NCBI GenBank assembly: GCA_025201845.1
Contig: MU603944.1
Coordinates: 1-64,000, forward strand
Origin: Martensiomyces pterosporus
Lineage: Eukaryota > Kickxellomycota > Kickxellomycetes > Kickxellales > Kickxellaceae
Direction of reading: 5' to 3'
Length of the DNA stretch: 64,000 nt
The notes below the pieces were generated by a model that searched no databases, was not told the origin of the DNA, and saw only the letters and a program-made list of their open reading frames with translations. Below, piece by piece: positions 48,724 through 58,561 of the stretch. Within the stretch, counting starts at the first letter, position 1. Each line of letters opens with the position of its first letter. A program made the translations under genes and the position numbers.

Positions 48724-49101
48724 TTCCGCCGGTGCTTGTGCAGAAGACAGTGGCTGCAGCAGAATGGGCAGTAGTACCGTGTTGCTATACAAGAAAGGAG
48801 GAGAGCGAAATAAACAAATAATAGCTGTAGAGCAGTATTATGTAAAATAGGATGCAGCGAGGCCTTGCAAAAGAGAAGACCAACGCAGATGCCGCCTGCC
48901 AAGGCTCCTGCTTTTTTTTTTTTTACTGGCACACGTGGACTCGCTAAGGCATCACGGCTGCTGGCCGTCCCTCCCCACAGCCCGGGCACTGTCCTCGTTC
49001 CCGGCCTAGTAAAAGAACACATGCACGCACATATACGAAACGGATGCAACTCTTGGCGTGGCTGGCAAGTGAATGCGAAAAGCGCCTGTGGGCGTTAGAG
49101 T
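48724..49101. other. Intergenic region, UPF2 stop to small GTPase start
   Basis: 378 bases. It contains a T13 run on + (48912-48924), i.e. an A-run in the - strand transcripts, and AATA/ATAA-rich sequence near 48810-48850. No gene is seen. Confidence 0.5.
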
Positions 49102-52100
49102 TCACAGGAAGTGGTCGGGAATTCTGGTCTTCAGCGTGGTGCGCGGCTGCTGGCTCTGAGCGTCGTGGGCAGCGGCAGACTTTCTCCTCCGCGAGGCTGT
49201 CGGCTGCGGCCTGCCGACGAACGTCGAGCCCGGAACCACACGGGGCACGGGGCTTCTATACGCAGATTCCGTCCTGGCTGATGCCGAGGCGTAGCCAGCT
49301 CTGGCTCTCCTCACCGCTAGCTCCTTCTCGTAAAGCTGCCGCTGCTCGTCAGCCTCGCGCCGTTCGTAGTCAAGCACAATCTTTTTCAAGTGGGCCTTCT
49401 CCCTCAAAGTGGCTTCCTCCTGCTGCCTCAGGTTCTTGGCAATCTGGGACTCCACTGGGATGTCGACCTCGCGAACCACTGGCCGCTGCTTCTTGCCAGT
49501 GAGCAGCGAGAACTTGATCGCATTGGAGCCGGTGGTCTCGCCATTGTCTGTGCTGCGATCAGCTGGTGCAGCGGCATCGCTGCTCGTGCGCATCTCGGAG
49601 CTCTGCGCTGCCGACGACTTGCCCAACAGGTGCATGGGAATGCCAACGTCGAGCTTGCCAGAGCGCTCGTTCTTTCGCGAGTCAATCGACTCGGCCATCA
49701 GCTTGTTGAACTCGCGCTCCAGCCGGTCCTCCTCCTCCTCTTCCAGCAGGGCCTTCATAGCCTCCATCTGACGACGTGCCTCCTCCATCTCTGCCTCTTC
49801 GTCTTCCCGGCTTCTCTGGTGCACAGCATCCTCATCGCCTTCCTCGTCGTTGGCGCTGTCGTTTTCGCCATCAGAGCCACTGGTTGTCGTCGCGTCAAGC
49901 TTATCGTCAGCGTCGCCGCTGCTGGCATTGCTAGACCCCAAACCACCGCCCTCGAGTCGCTCGTCGCCAGCATTGCCCTTGGACAGGTCGAGCGACATTG
50001 ACAAGATCGAGCCAGCCCTTGCACGTCCGGCTGCCTGGTCGTCAGTCGTGTCCACGACACTGGTGCTGCCGCCTGCCTGTTGGCTGCAGGTCTCCTGCGC
50101 CCTGGCGTGCATGAGGTCGCTCATGGCCTGTGCCGCCTCTCCCCAGGTAGCGTACCGCCTGACTTTAGGGAACACGGTCTCGTACATCTGGTCGATGCTA
50201 TAGTCAATGTCGATGGGAATTGGCTGCTGCTTCGCAAGAAAGTACATCTGGAAGTATATCGAGTACTCCTCCAGAACCATGCGGTCGTCAGCGCTCGATA
50301 TGAATCGCCCACAGGTCGAGAGCAAAGTGCACACGAGCCTTGTGCGGAAGTAGTCAGCAGACGAATCAAGCTCGCAGTCACGGCCAGGGAATGGATGCGG
50401 CTCGCTGTGGCCAAAGCGAGTTAGCAGGTAGAGCAAGTCAAGCACCTCCTTCGAGTCGACGAACTTGTAGACGAACATCTCGCCCACGTAGCGGACCTCG
50501 GACACCCTCCGCTGGTTGTGCGCAAACAGGTTACGCTCCAAGCCCAGCCTGATGTTCTCAAACACGGTGTCGGCCACGGCAACGCGGAACCACGGGTGCA
50601 GGCGGCCGAGTGCGTTGGCGATCATCGTAACCAGGTACACATGCGAGTGCTTGACCTTCCAGATCTTGCTGAAGCAGCTAACCAGCGTGCGCTTGACGCG
50701 CTGTGTGTCATCTGGCGAGCCGTCGTTCCATGGCAGCTTGCGCAGCTTTAGGCATACCTTTTCCGCAGTGTGCCGAGACAAGTCCTCGTAAACAAGCTTG
50801 CGGATGTACTGCTCGTAAGGCGTGCGGTACTTTGCGACTTGCCCTCCGCCAAGAGCCGACGGTCGGCATGTACGGCACGCGTTTTCAATGAGCTGGTTGG
50901 TGCGGTCGTCTAGGTTGAGCACCTGGCGCTTGCGCATAAGGATGTCAAGCAGGGTCGACACGCGAGCCGATGTTTCGGGCTGTGCCAGGAGAAAGCGGCC
51001 ACAGTCCTCGAGCAGCGAGCACAAGACCTCCAGGTTCTGCACGTGGAATTGCTCGAGAAGCGCCTTTGCGCAGTGGAAGGGCACATGCAGAGGCGCAACC
51101 CTGAACTTTGTCAGCTCAGAGATGTACTTGATGTTCTTTAAGCGCGTCTCCAGGAGGTCCTTGAAGCGCTTCTTTGTGAGCCAGCGGAACTCGTGGTTCA
51201 GCTCTTCAATGACGCCGTTGCCGATTTCTGGGAAGTAGGGGTGCAACGTGGCAATGAATCGGGCATAGAACGGGATGATATACAGCTGGCGCCGAGGGAC
51301 GTCGACCAGCGACTGGATGAGCTTTGCTCTGTTGGCCTTGTTGTTCACATAGCAGAAATCCACTGCCGTCTCGTCGATGCCGTCCTTGCTAGCAAATGCG
51401 GGCAGGCGGCGCAGAATGTCGCTGAACTTCAGAGGGGCGACGGTTTGGGTCACTTCCTTGGTGGACCCAGTCTGCTGCACGATTGTCAGCGCGCTGCTAC
51501 CTGCTGAATTCTCGTCACCGACTTTGCCCTCTGTGGCACCCGCAGCTGCTGTCGAGCTAGCCGGCGCACCTGCAGCTCCACTCGCGCTGGAGCTGACATC
51601 AGGATGGGGTCCAGGTGTCTTGTCGCTGTCTCTTTCGCCCGATGCGTCATCGGCGCGCTTCCGCTGTTTGAGGTACATCTGGTACTCCATCAGCCCAGCA
51701 GCAGCCACTGCTGCTCCGTCGTTGGCGTCGTCGTCTGCATCCTCGCCATAGGCATCAGCGCTTGCCAGTGCATCAACATCGATGCTGTCCTCGTTGATGT
51801 CCTCGATCTCTGTGATGCCGTCGCCACTGCCTGTCGTATCGGCGCCTGCGTCTGCAGCCGCGTCATCCTCGGGAAGCGGCTGCTTTTGAGAGGAACCGTC
51901 GTCCCTGGCGCTGCTATTGCTATTGCTACCAGCACTGCTGTCTTTGGCTTTCTTGCGGTGGCTTGTAAGTAGAGATGGCGGGAGGCGAGACTGCAAGTCA
52001 AGCACTGCTTCGTAGAACGCGCGCTCCTCCTCATCCTCCCAAGGCCCGGGCATGCTGTCCTTGCCAACTGGTGCGACTGGGCCGTCAAAGTTGATGCCCA

Positions 52101-53211
52101 GCTTGTTTTCACCGTCAGCGCTGTCCTCCAGATGCGGTGGCTCACGCGCCAGTGCCTCGCAGAGCATGTTGACGCTTTCGCTGAGGCGCTCAAAGGACTT
52201 TGTGTGTCTCTCAATCTTCTCCTTGACGTCTGCGTGCACAATGCCCTTGTTGAACAGCTTCTCCTCGTTGTTTCGGCGCAGCCTGACCAGGGTCTTGTGC
52301 ATGTCTGTTAGGTGCGAGATGGCAGTGTCGCAGTAGTCGCAGAGGATAGCCTTGATCCGTCTGCAGCTCTCCGCCGTAACCATGTGTTCATCAGCGTCGC
52401 CCTGCAGCTGAGCGCCGGTGTGGGAGCACGCTGCATGCTCCAGCGGGCTGTCGTCCGTAAGTGCAAAGTCCTCCTTAAAGGCCTTGGCCACCGCTGTGGC
52501 TAGCTGAATGCTCAGGTGGTGCTCTTTGTCGCTCAGAAACAGGTTCTGGAGCACCCCGACAAACACGCAGTGGCCGGGTTGCTGCACCATCTCCCTAACC
52601 TTGGCCATCAGCTTCCCGCTACTGCTGCCCGAGCCACCTGGGTGCGAGAGCATAAACGCCGAAGCTCGGTCCAGCCCATCAGCGCCACCCGGCAGGGAAT
52701 CTATGCCCCAGAACAGGCCACACAAGTACATCTCACCAGAGATCCTCAGCAGCGTCTTTTGCCGAGCCAGCCTCGCCTGCTCCTCCTTTTCTCGCTGCTC
52801 AGGCGACATCGCCGCAAGCGCGGTCAAGTTCGGTGGTGCCAGGGACTTTAGGATCTGGCTGATTAGCGGGGCCGTAAACAGCAAAGGAAAGCGCGAGTGA
52901 AGCGACGACATGACGTCAATAGCTGCACTAACGTCCGCACTTGCCTTGCACTTTAGCAGGCCCTCGGCTGCGGCAGGCACGATCTCGCTCACATATTTTT
53001 CGAGCTTGAGCAGCTTGACCTCGCGCAGGAGCTGGGCAGCGCTGTCTTGGCCCATGCTGGCTTTGCACTTTTTGATGAACCCGGTGTTTTTCTTCAGGTT
53101 GGCGTCGAGGCCCTTTGCATCGATGCGTGGAGCACGCCCGCACCAAGAGTCTCTGTTTGCTCGCTGCAGCTCCTGCTGCCTCTCTCGGCGCTTTATCAGG
53201 CTGTCGTCCAT
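49102..53211 (-). CDS. UPF2: UPF2/NMD2, nonsense-mediated mRNA decay factor
   Basis: A single exon of 1,369 residues from the ATG at 53211 (MDDSLIKRRERQQEL). An upstream in-frame ATG at 53301 adds 30 residues with no family likeness, so the downstream one is preferred. Three MIF4G domains are present. The first starts near residue 20 (LDANLKKNTGFIKK), the second near 637 (RRQLYIIPFYARFIATLHPY), the third near 830 (RTLVSCFSKIWKVKHSH). Acidic disordered linkers sit at about 415-530 and after the third domain. The C-terminal UPF1-binding region (about 1170-1285) shows EREFNKLMAESIDSRK and FSLLTGKKQRP. UPF2 bridges UPF1 and UPF3 on mRNAs with premature stops in the cytoplasm. Its presence means that the intron-retention and frameshift isoforms predicted for the KH genes would be NMD substrates. 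Confidence 0.95.
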   Translation of the reverse strand: MDDSLIKRRERQQELQRANRDSWCGRAPRIDAKGLDANLKKNTGFIKKCKASMGQDSAAQLLREVKLLKLEKYVSEIVPAAAEGLLKCKASADVSAAIDVMSSLHSRFPLLFTAPLISQILKSLAPPNLTALAAMSPEQREKEEQARLARQKTLLRISGEMYLCGLFWGIDSLPGGADGLDRASAFMLSHPGGSGSSSGKLMAKVREMVQQPGHCVFVGVLQNLFLSDKEHHLSIQLATAVAKAFKEDFALTDDSPLEHAACSHTGAQLQGDADEHMVTAESCRRIKAILCDYCDTAISHLTDMHKTLVRLRRNNEEKLFNKGIVHADVKEKIERHTKSFERLSESVNMLCEALAREPPHLEDSADGENKLGINFDGPVAPVGKDSMPGPWEDEEERAFYEAVLDLQSRLPPSLLTSHRKKAKDSSAGSNSNSSARDDGSSQKQPLPEDDAAADAGADTTGSGDGITEIEDINEDSIDVDALASADAYGEDADDDANDGAAVAAAGLMEYQMYLKQRKRADDASGERDSDKTPGPHPDVSSSASGAAGAPASSTAAAGATEGKVGDENSAGSSALTIVQQTGSTKEVTQTVAPLKFSDILRRLPAFASKDGIDETAVDFCYVNNKANRAKLIQSLVDVPRRQLYIIPFYARFIATLHPYFPEIGNGVIEELNHEFRWLTKKRFKDLLETRLKNIKYISELTKFRVAPLHVPFHCAKALLEQFHVQNLEVLCSLLEDCGRFLLAQPETSARVSTLLDILMRKRQVLNLDDRTNQLIENACRTCRPSALGGGQVAKYRTPYEQYIRKLVYEDLSRHTAEKVCLKLRKLPWNDGSPDDTQRVKRTLVSCFSKIWKVKHSHVYLVTMIANALGRLHPWFRVAVADTVFENIRLGLERNLFAHNQRRVSEVRYVGEMFVYKFVDSKEVLDLLYLLTRFGHSEPHPFPGRDCELDSSADYFRTRLVCTLLSTCGRFISSADDRMVLEEYSIYFQMYFLAKQQPIPIDIDYSIDQMYETVFPKVRRYATWGEAAQAMSDLMHARAQETCSQQAGGSTSVVDTTDDQAAGRARAGSILSMSLDLSKGNAGDERLEGGGLGSSNASSGDADDKLDATTTSGSDGENDSANDEEGDEDAVHQRSREDEEAEMEEARRQMEAMKALLEEEEEDRLEREFNKLMAESIDSRKNERSGKLDVGIPMHLLGKSSAAQSSEMRTSSDAAAPADRSTDNGETTGSNAIKFSLLTGKKQRPVVREVDIPVESQIAKNLRQQEEATLREKAHLKKIVLDYERREADEQRQLYEKELAVRRARAGYASASARTESAYRSPVPRVVPGSTFVGRPQPTASRRRKSAAAHDAQSQQPRTTLKTRIPDHFL

Positions 53212-53975
53212 AAAAAGCAAATGAAATCCGGCTCCGCCTTGCTTGTTGGTGCGTGAATAGTAAGAGTGCGAATGGAAAGCGGGCAGGTGGCAGTGCGACA
53301 TGCAGCAACGATTACGTGCGCATTAGGGAGAAAGGAATGGGAGAGCGGAAGCAGCAAGGGCAAAAGCGCAGGTTTGCTGGCAGCCGGCAAACTCGCGAGT
53401 GGCGGTGTGGGGGCGCGAAAAAAACCGGCGCACTGGCAAGGGGCCAAGAGTCGCAGCCGGCTCGGCTTGGATCGAGCGAGCCTCGGGCCGATGACCGGAC
53501 AGCGCGAGCAGCTCAGCGGCTGCATGATCGAGGCGGGCGATGGCACATGCAGCCATGGCGTGTCTCTGGCGGGATAGGTGCTGCGCCGGGCTATTCGCAC
53601 CAGCAGCAAGGCAGCCGGCCTGTGCATGCGGCGCACGGGTATCGCCCAGATGGATCGGTGCCAGCAGCTTGCCTGGCCGACACCAAAACAGCCAGGGGCT
53701 AGGCCCAGCACATGAAGGCATGGCGGCCAGCATCGAGGCTGGCTCGGCAGCACAAGGAGCACCATGGCGTGGAGGAAACGGCATGTGCAGATCGCCCTTG
53801 AAAACAAAGCAGGCTTGCAGAGGGCCGATTCTGGAATGTGCAGATCATGCTTTGCACAACGCCGTGTGGGTCCACGCGGCAGCGAGCTGGTTGAGGAAAA
53901 CGTGGATTCTTTGCAACAAATACAACAGGCAAATGGGGTGGGGAAAGAGAAAGAAGGCAGTGTATTAAACGGCAC
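53212..53975. other. Intergenic region upstream of UPF2
   Basis: 764 bases between the UPF2 start and the stop of the next - strand gene. Several frames stay open on both strands, one for nearly the whole stretch on -, but composition is Cys/Pro/Leu-rich and no domain is seen. I treat it as the UPF2 promoter and the neighbour's 3' UTR. Confidence 0.45.
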
Positions 53976-55040
53976 CTACGCAAACGAAAGACCAGCTTTG
54001 CTGCGCTCGACAGAACGGGTGTATTGGAACCTGAACTGGTACCTGCGGATGGTGCCCGCGATGTGAGCAACGAGGCCAACACCAAGGATGCTGCTGACCA
54101 GGTAGAGGCCAATGCGCGGACCCACAAGCTGGGTGCCAAGGGGGTCGATGCTGAGGTCGTAGTTGGCATCGCCCTTGACGAACTTGGGCTGCGGCAGGTG
54201 CGTTGTGAGAATAGGCGAGGTCTTGTTGGTCTCGGGAACCTTGGTCGTGTCAGTGGGGCCTGGCTGTGCAGACGACTGGGCAGAGCCGCTGTCTGTAGGC
54301 GTTGCTTGGGGGAATGGGGCGTTTCCGGTCTTCAAAATGCTCAGGTTGCCGCTCGAGGTCTGCGCAGGGCTGCTGGACTGCGGTGCCGAACTCGACGCTC
54401 CACCACCGCTGCTCTGCTGCGAGGCAGTGTTTTGCGAGACATTTGGGATGGACTCTGCGTTGGTGTTGGCAAGCGACAGCCAGGGGCCGAATGCCTTCTT
54501 GGGGATCTGGGCCAGGTTGACGTTGGCGTTGATCGTGTACGTCTGGTCCTTCATCAGCGTGTACCCGAGTGAGCGACTGCTTGGAACTGCGCTGGGCACC
54601 AGAATGATGGAGGTCGGCTCGGCGAGCTTCACAACGGTGTTTTCCAAGTCCATCTGCCCGCTCGAATGCACGGTAAAGTACAGGGGATCGAAGGGTGTTG
54701 TGCTCGGCATCAGCGCCCACGAGGAGTAGTCGTAGATACCGAGCCCCCAGCCGCTGGTAATCTGCGTGATGTTTGCATTCGCGGTCTTGTCATACCGGAT
54801 GAGCAGAGACCACGGGGCAGAGCTGTCGAACGAGGACTGGGCCGTTGCCTTCATGCTGACGCCGAACGTGGACGACTGGACATCGACCCATGCCAGCTTG
54901 TAGTCAAACGAGATGTCTCCAGGATTTATGTCTGCCGCACTAGCGCCAAGCGCAGAGAATGCGAGGATGCAGTGCAGCACTGTTAGAATCAGGGATGCCG
55001 AGCGGAACCAGCGCCTCGGCGAGTCTGTGGGCAGCGCCAT
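53976..55040 (-). CDS. Unrecognised single-pass secretory-pathway membrane protein, Ser/Thr-rich
   Basis: A single exon of 354 residues from the ATG at 55040 (MALPTDSPRRWFRS). A signal peptide is clear: a hydrophobic core of about 17-35 (LILTVLHCILAFSALGASA) with a likely cleavage after ASA. A beta-rich luminal domain follows (about 37-215, SFDYKLAWVDVQSSTFGVSM, WSLLIRYDKTANANITQIT, GWGLGIYDYSSWAL). Then comes a Ser/Thr/Pro/Gln-rich stalk (about 215-300), a membrane helix near 320-342 (LYLVSSILGVGLVAHIAG) and a short basic-aromatic tail. N-x-S/T sites suggest glycosylation. The layout fits a cell-surface or wall-associated protein or an ER/Golgi type I protein. I do not recognise the family and assign no function. 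Confidence 0.72.
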   Translation of the reverse strand: MALPTDSPRRWFRSASLILTVLHCILAFSALGASAADINPGDISFDYKLAWVDVQSSTFGVSMKATAQSSFDSSAPWSLLIRYDKTANANITQITSGWGLGIYDYSSWALMPSTTPFDPLYFTVHSSGQMDLENTVVKLAEPTSIILVPSAVPSSRSLGYTLMKDQTYTINANVNLAQIPKKAFGPWLSLANTNAESIPNVSQNTASQQSSGGGASSSAPQSSSPAQTSSGNLSILKTGNAPFPQATPTDSGSAQSSAQPGPTDTTKVPETNKTSPILTTHLPQPKFVKGDANYDLSIDPLGTQLVGPRIGLYLVSSILGVGLVAHIAGTIRRYQFRFQYTRSVERSKAGLSFA

Positions 55041-56064
55041 GGTGTGTGCAAGACGAGTGCGTGTATGTGGCGAGCAAGGGTAAGAGTGAGAGGGAGATGC
55101 GGGGAAGGAAGAGAGAGAGAGAGTGAAGAGACGGATATGGAAGGGCGCAGGGGTGGAAGAGAGGGCAAGGGAGAAAGGCGAGGTGTTGGGACTGCCGAAC
55201 GAGGGCAGTACAGAAAAAGTGCGAGGCAAGAATGCTCAAGGCTAAGAATGGTGTGGCTTGCCAGCCAATGGGCTTCAACCTTATTTATTGGCTTTGCGCA
55301 GACTTGGCTGCAGTGGTTGAGGGCTGCCGCGAGGTGTGCAGGATGGCCTGTTTGTTAGCTGTGTGATACAGAAGCAGCACGAGTCTCCAGCCAGAGGGGT
55401 GAGGCGTGGCTGTATGGCGAAGAGCGTGGTAGCAAACACGAGGTAGAGCGTGGAGCTGCAAGCCAAGGTATGGCGGTTCGCTGTGCGTGAAGGGCCTTTT
55501 GAGCGGCAAAGTCGTTTATGAAGCGTGAAGGCGCTGTGTTCGGAGCCAGCCAAAGACAGCGAAATGGGAGTGAGGGGCAAGAAACGTAGGTAAGAGCGGA
55601 ATAAGGTTAGCGTAGGGGGAAAGAGGTGTAGAAAGCGATGCAAGAAACAAAGCATGCAGAGGGAGGAGTGGCGGAAAAAGGAAGCCTTGGACATGCGGCA
55701 TTAACATCTCGGCCTTCTGCCAGCAGCGAGGGCTTCCTGGCCTGCTGGGCTGCAGAGCTATTTCTGGCGCGGAGGAGCCCGTAAGCGCCAGGAGCACCGC
55801 CTCTGGCCGAGGCAGCAGTCTAAGAATAGCGCATGCAGCCCGCATGAACCTGCCTCAGGGCCTGGAAATCGAGCCGACAGGCGACGAGCCGGCTTGCGGC
55901 TTTGCTTGTGGGCAGCAACAGCTGATTTTGTTGCCGTTCGCAGCTTTGTCTTTGTGCTCTGTGCCTTTGTCTATTTTTGCTCTTCTCAGAGTTGCTTCTA
56001 TCTGGCCTTGCAGTTGAACCTACCGGCTTACGCAGCAAACAGACAGAGAAAGGCGGCGGTTGCC
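55041..56064. promoter_or_regulatory. Divergent promoter, surface protein (-) and EngB (+)
   Basis: 1,024 bases between two start codons. A GA-rich tract at about 55083-55170 (GAGAGAGA at 55111-55122) makes the leader of the - strand gene CT-rich. No gene is recognised. An open frame runs upstream of EngB from 55894 but has no ATG. Confidence 0.45.
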
Positions 56065-57183
56065 ATGGGTTCATCGCTTTGTGCAAAACGCCTCGCAGGC
56101 AGGGCTGCTGCCCTTCTGCCGACTGGAGCTATCCTCCCACACGCAGCCGATCCATGCCGTGGACAGCGCATCAGCCACGCAGCATCAATGGCAGAGCAGC
56201 GATCGCACACAACCACAGCAACGCACACCCGTAAAGCTGCTGTGCCTGTGCGCCATCAAGGCAGCAGCAGCAGAAAGCAGGGCCCCGAGTTCAACACATC
56301 GATAGAAACGCTGCAGCAGGTCGTGAAGGTCGGCGAGAGCGAGAGCGTCTCCAACAGGCAGCTGTTTTCGCGCCTCCAGCCAGACCCAAGGACGCTGGAC
56401 AAGCTCAACATGTATGAGCTGGGAAACGAGAAGCGTGGCCGGTTTGAGCGCAAAAAGTGGTTTCGGTACAACGAGCCTCCTGTGAAGCTGCCTCACATCG
56501 ATTTCTTTGCTGGTGCTCAGGCCGCCGAGTCGTTCCCCAAGGAGTCCGTGCCCGAGATCGGGTTTGTGGGCCGGTCCAACGTGGGCAAGTCGACGCTGAT
56601 CAACAAAATATGCGGGTCAACCGCAGCGCGGGTCTCTGACAAGCCTGGGCTAACGCAGCAGATCAACTTTTACACAGCAAACAACGAGTTCCATCTTGTG
56701 GACATGCCTGGGTTCGGATTCGCGTATGCCAAGGAGGACACCAAAAACACGTGGGTGCCGCTGATTGAGACGTACATTCGCCAGCGAAGGACGCTCAAGC
56801 GTGTGATGCTGCTGCTGGATGCCAGACACGGGATCAAGGCCAACGATAGAGAGTTCATGGGGCTGCTGGATCGCACAAACACCAAATACCAGATCGTGCT
56901 GACGAAATGCGACCTTATTCACCGGATCGACCTGGCAAAGCGCCACCTGCTTGTTAGCCAGGAGACTGCAAAGTCAAGAAACTGCATCCAGCGTGTGATG
57001 ATGGTCAGCGCTCGGCACGAGAATGGCCTCAATGAGCTGCGAAAGGAGATTCTGCACACCTGCGGGCTCGGCCAGAAGCACCTCGCCTCGCACAAGAAAA
57101 AGGAGGTCATTGCGCAGACCGAGTATTTTGAGCAGCTCAAGGTCTTCAAGGACACCTCTCGCGCGAAAAAGCGCCGCCAGTGA
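56065..57183 (+). CDS. EngB/YihA-family GTPase, mitochondrial (Mrx8-like)
   Basis: A single exon of 372 residues; the start is the first in-frame ATG (MGSSLCAKRLAGRAA), which gives an Arg/Ala-rich N-terminus typical of mitochondrial import signals. The GTPase domain covers about 165-345: IGFVGRSNVGKSTLINKICG (G1), a switch region DKPGLTQQINF, DMPGFGFAYA (G3), LTKCDLI (G4) and SARHENGLNELR (G5). All GTP-binding motifs are intact. Bacterial EngB assembles the large ribosomal subunit, and yeast Mrx8 acts in mitochondrial translation. COA1, also mitochondrial, follows 211 bases downstream in the same direction. Confidence 0.9.
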   Translation: MGSSLCAKRLAGRAAALLPTGAILPHAADPCRGQRISHAASMAEQRSHTTTATHTRKAAVPVRHQGSSSRKQGPEFNTSIETLQQVVKVGESESVSNRQLFSRLQPDPRTLDKLNMYELGNEKRGRFERKKWFRYNEPPVKLPHIDFFAGAQAAESFPKESVPEIGFVGRSNVGKSTLINKICGSTAARVSDKPGLTQQINFYTANNEFHLVDMPGFGFAYAKEDTKNTWVPLIETYIRQRRTLKRVMLLLDARHGIKANDREFMGLLDRTNTKYQIVLTKCDLIHRIDLAKRHLLVSQETAKSRNCIQRVMMVSARHENGLNELRKEILHTCGLGQKHLASHKKKEVIAQTEYFEQLKVFKDTSRAKKRRQ

Positions 57184-57394
57184 ACAGCTGCGCCTCTAGC
57201 GAAGCGTGCGTGCGTGCGTGCGGGCTCGATCGGCTCGGCCGCCCTCCAGACGCAGCTCCCCTGGCGGCTCACGCCCCTTGCTTTTCAGCACAGCAGCGAG
57301 ATAGCTGCCTGTCTGGCGCCCTGCACTTTTCTCTGCAATCTTTTTCGAATCTAGCTGCAAAAACACACAAAACACACAAAACACACGCACCGCC

Positions 57395-58045
57395 ATGTTT
57401 CCGGCATTGAGGACATTGCAATTCGCACGGGTCTCGCAGGCATTCTCGGGGCGGCTGTATTCGGCTGCAGGGCGTGCTGGCAGCCCACAGACGGCAGTTG
57501 CTAGCCGTCTGCCTCTGTCTGCCAGGTACAGCACGCAGGGAGCCACAGCAGCGCCTGCGTCGGCAGCAAGGAGCACCGGGGCCAGCCAGTCGGCATCGGG
57601 GCGCACATGGGAAGCAGCCAACGCAAAGAACCCCGAATTCGCCATTGAGCGCGACCTGCCCGGACCAAAGAGCCGCAAGAAGGAGGTGGGGATCTTCATT
57701 GCCGTGGCGGCTGTTACCTGGGGGCTGGGCAGCATCATTGCGTTCAACTACCAGCGCATGACTAGCACGCCTGTCACGGCTGCTCTTTTTACTGCTCGAC
57801 ACAGCAGCGAGATCCGCGAGGCGTTTGGATCGCAGCTGAACTTCACGTCGGCGTTCCCCTGGATCAGCGGCGACATTAGCCATCTCAAGGGATTTGTCGA
57901 TGTCGAGTTTGATGTGGTCGGCGACAAGGGCATCGTCGGGCATTTGGTGCTGAGGTCGCGGCGAATCGGCAAGCAGAACGGCGAGTGGCGCACGCTAGAG
58001 TTCTACGTGTCTACGCCAGATGGCCGCAAGATCGACTGCCAGTGA
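57395..58045 (+). CDS. COA1: COA1-like cytochrome c oxidase assembly factor
   Basis: A single exon of 216 residues. The N-terminus (MFPALRTLQFARVSQAFSG) is a typical mitochondrial presequence, with an RYS-type site near 50. A membrane helix at about 98-117 (GIFIAVAAVTWGLGSIIAFN) follows a short conserved lead (PGPKSRKKE). The C-terminal domain (about 125-216) carries the COA1 pattern of a hydrophobic strand, WISGDISHLKGFVDVEFDV, then VGHLVLRSRRIGKQNGEW. COA1 acts in the inner membrane during early assembly of complex IV (Cox1 maturation). The length matches yeast Coa1. An A/C-rich CACAAAACA leader precedes the ATG. Confidence 0.85.
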   Translation: MFPALRTLQFARVSQAFSGRLYSAAGRAGSPQTAVASRLPLSARYSTQGATAAPASAARSTGASQSASGRTWEAANAKNPEFAIERDLPGPKSRKKEVGIFIAVAAVTWGLGSIIAFNYQRMTSTPVTAALFTARHSSEIREAFGSQLNFTSAFPWISGDISHLKGFVDVEFDVVGDKGIVGHLVLRSRRIGKQNGEWRTLEFYVSTPDGRKIDCQ

Positions 58046-58561
58046 ATGGAGCAGTGCTCAAGAGACCGGTGCTCCCAGCACTGCAGCCTTGTGGAGACGC
58101 CTGCTTTATTGCTCGAGCATTTTTGTGCGATATTCTTCCCATTGCCACAACACGCATTATTCAATGGTGCCCTCTTTTTTTTTTGGCTATATTTGGGGGG
58201 TGGGGATTGCGGTGCACAAATAGAAGCAAGCATCGTGACGCGAGCACACTGGGCAGGCCTGATCCCTCGCCCAAGGCTGCTTTTGAGCAAGCGAGGCGAC
58301 GATTAATTCTGACCCAGCCTCCCCTCTCTTCTCCCCTCCGGCCCACTAGCTCCACAATACTCCCCGCGGTTTTCTCTACACATCCATTTGCCTGGCCAAG
58401 CAGTCCTGCTGTTCTCCATTCGCGCCTGCTTATCTGTGGTCTCTGCTCTAAGCAGGTCTGTATTCTTGCAAAATACGTGCAAAGTGCAAAGCGCAAAGTG
58501 CCGCTCTTTTTCTATTGTCGAATTTCTGAATATTGGGAATTCCACAAGTATCCTGTAAATT
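58046..58561. other. Intergenic region, COA1 to P5B ATPase
   Basis: 516 bases. It holds a T10 run (58175-58184) followed by G6TG4 (58195-58205), and a CT-rich stretch (about 58315-58350). No gene is seen. Confidence 0.5.

Noticed and set aside
53212..53301. UPF2 start at the upstream ATG (53301)
   Set aside because: The extra 30 residues have no likeness to UPF2 N-termini, whereas the segment from 53211 begins directly with the conserved basic helix.
53196..53975. A 259-codon - strand frame between UPF2 and the surface protein
   Set aside because: Rich in Cys/Pro/Leu with no domain or splice partner, and it overlaps the UPF2 N-terminus in another frame. Best seen as promoter and 3' UTR sequence.
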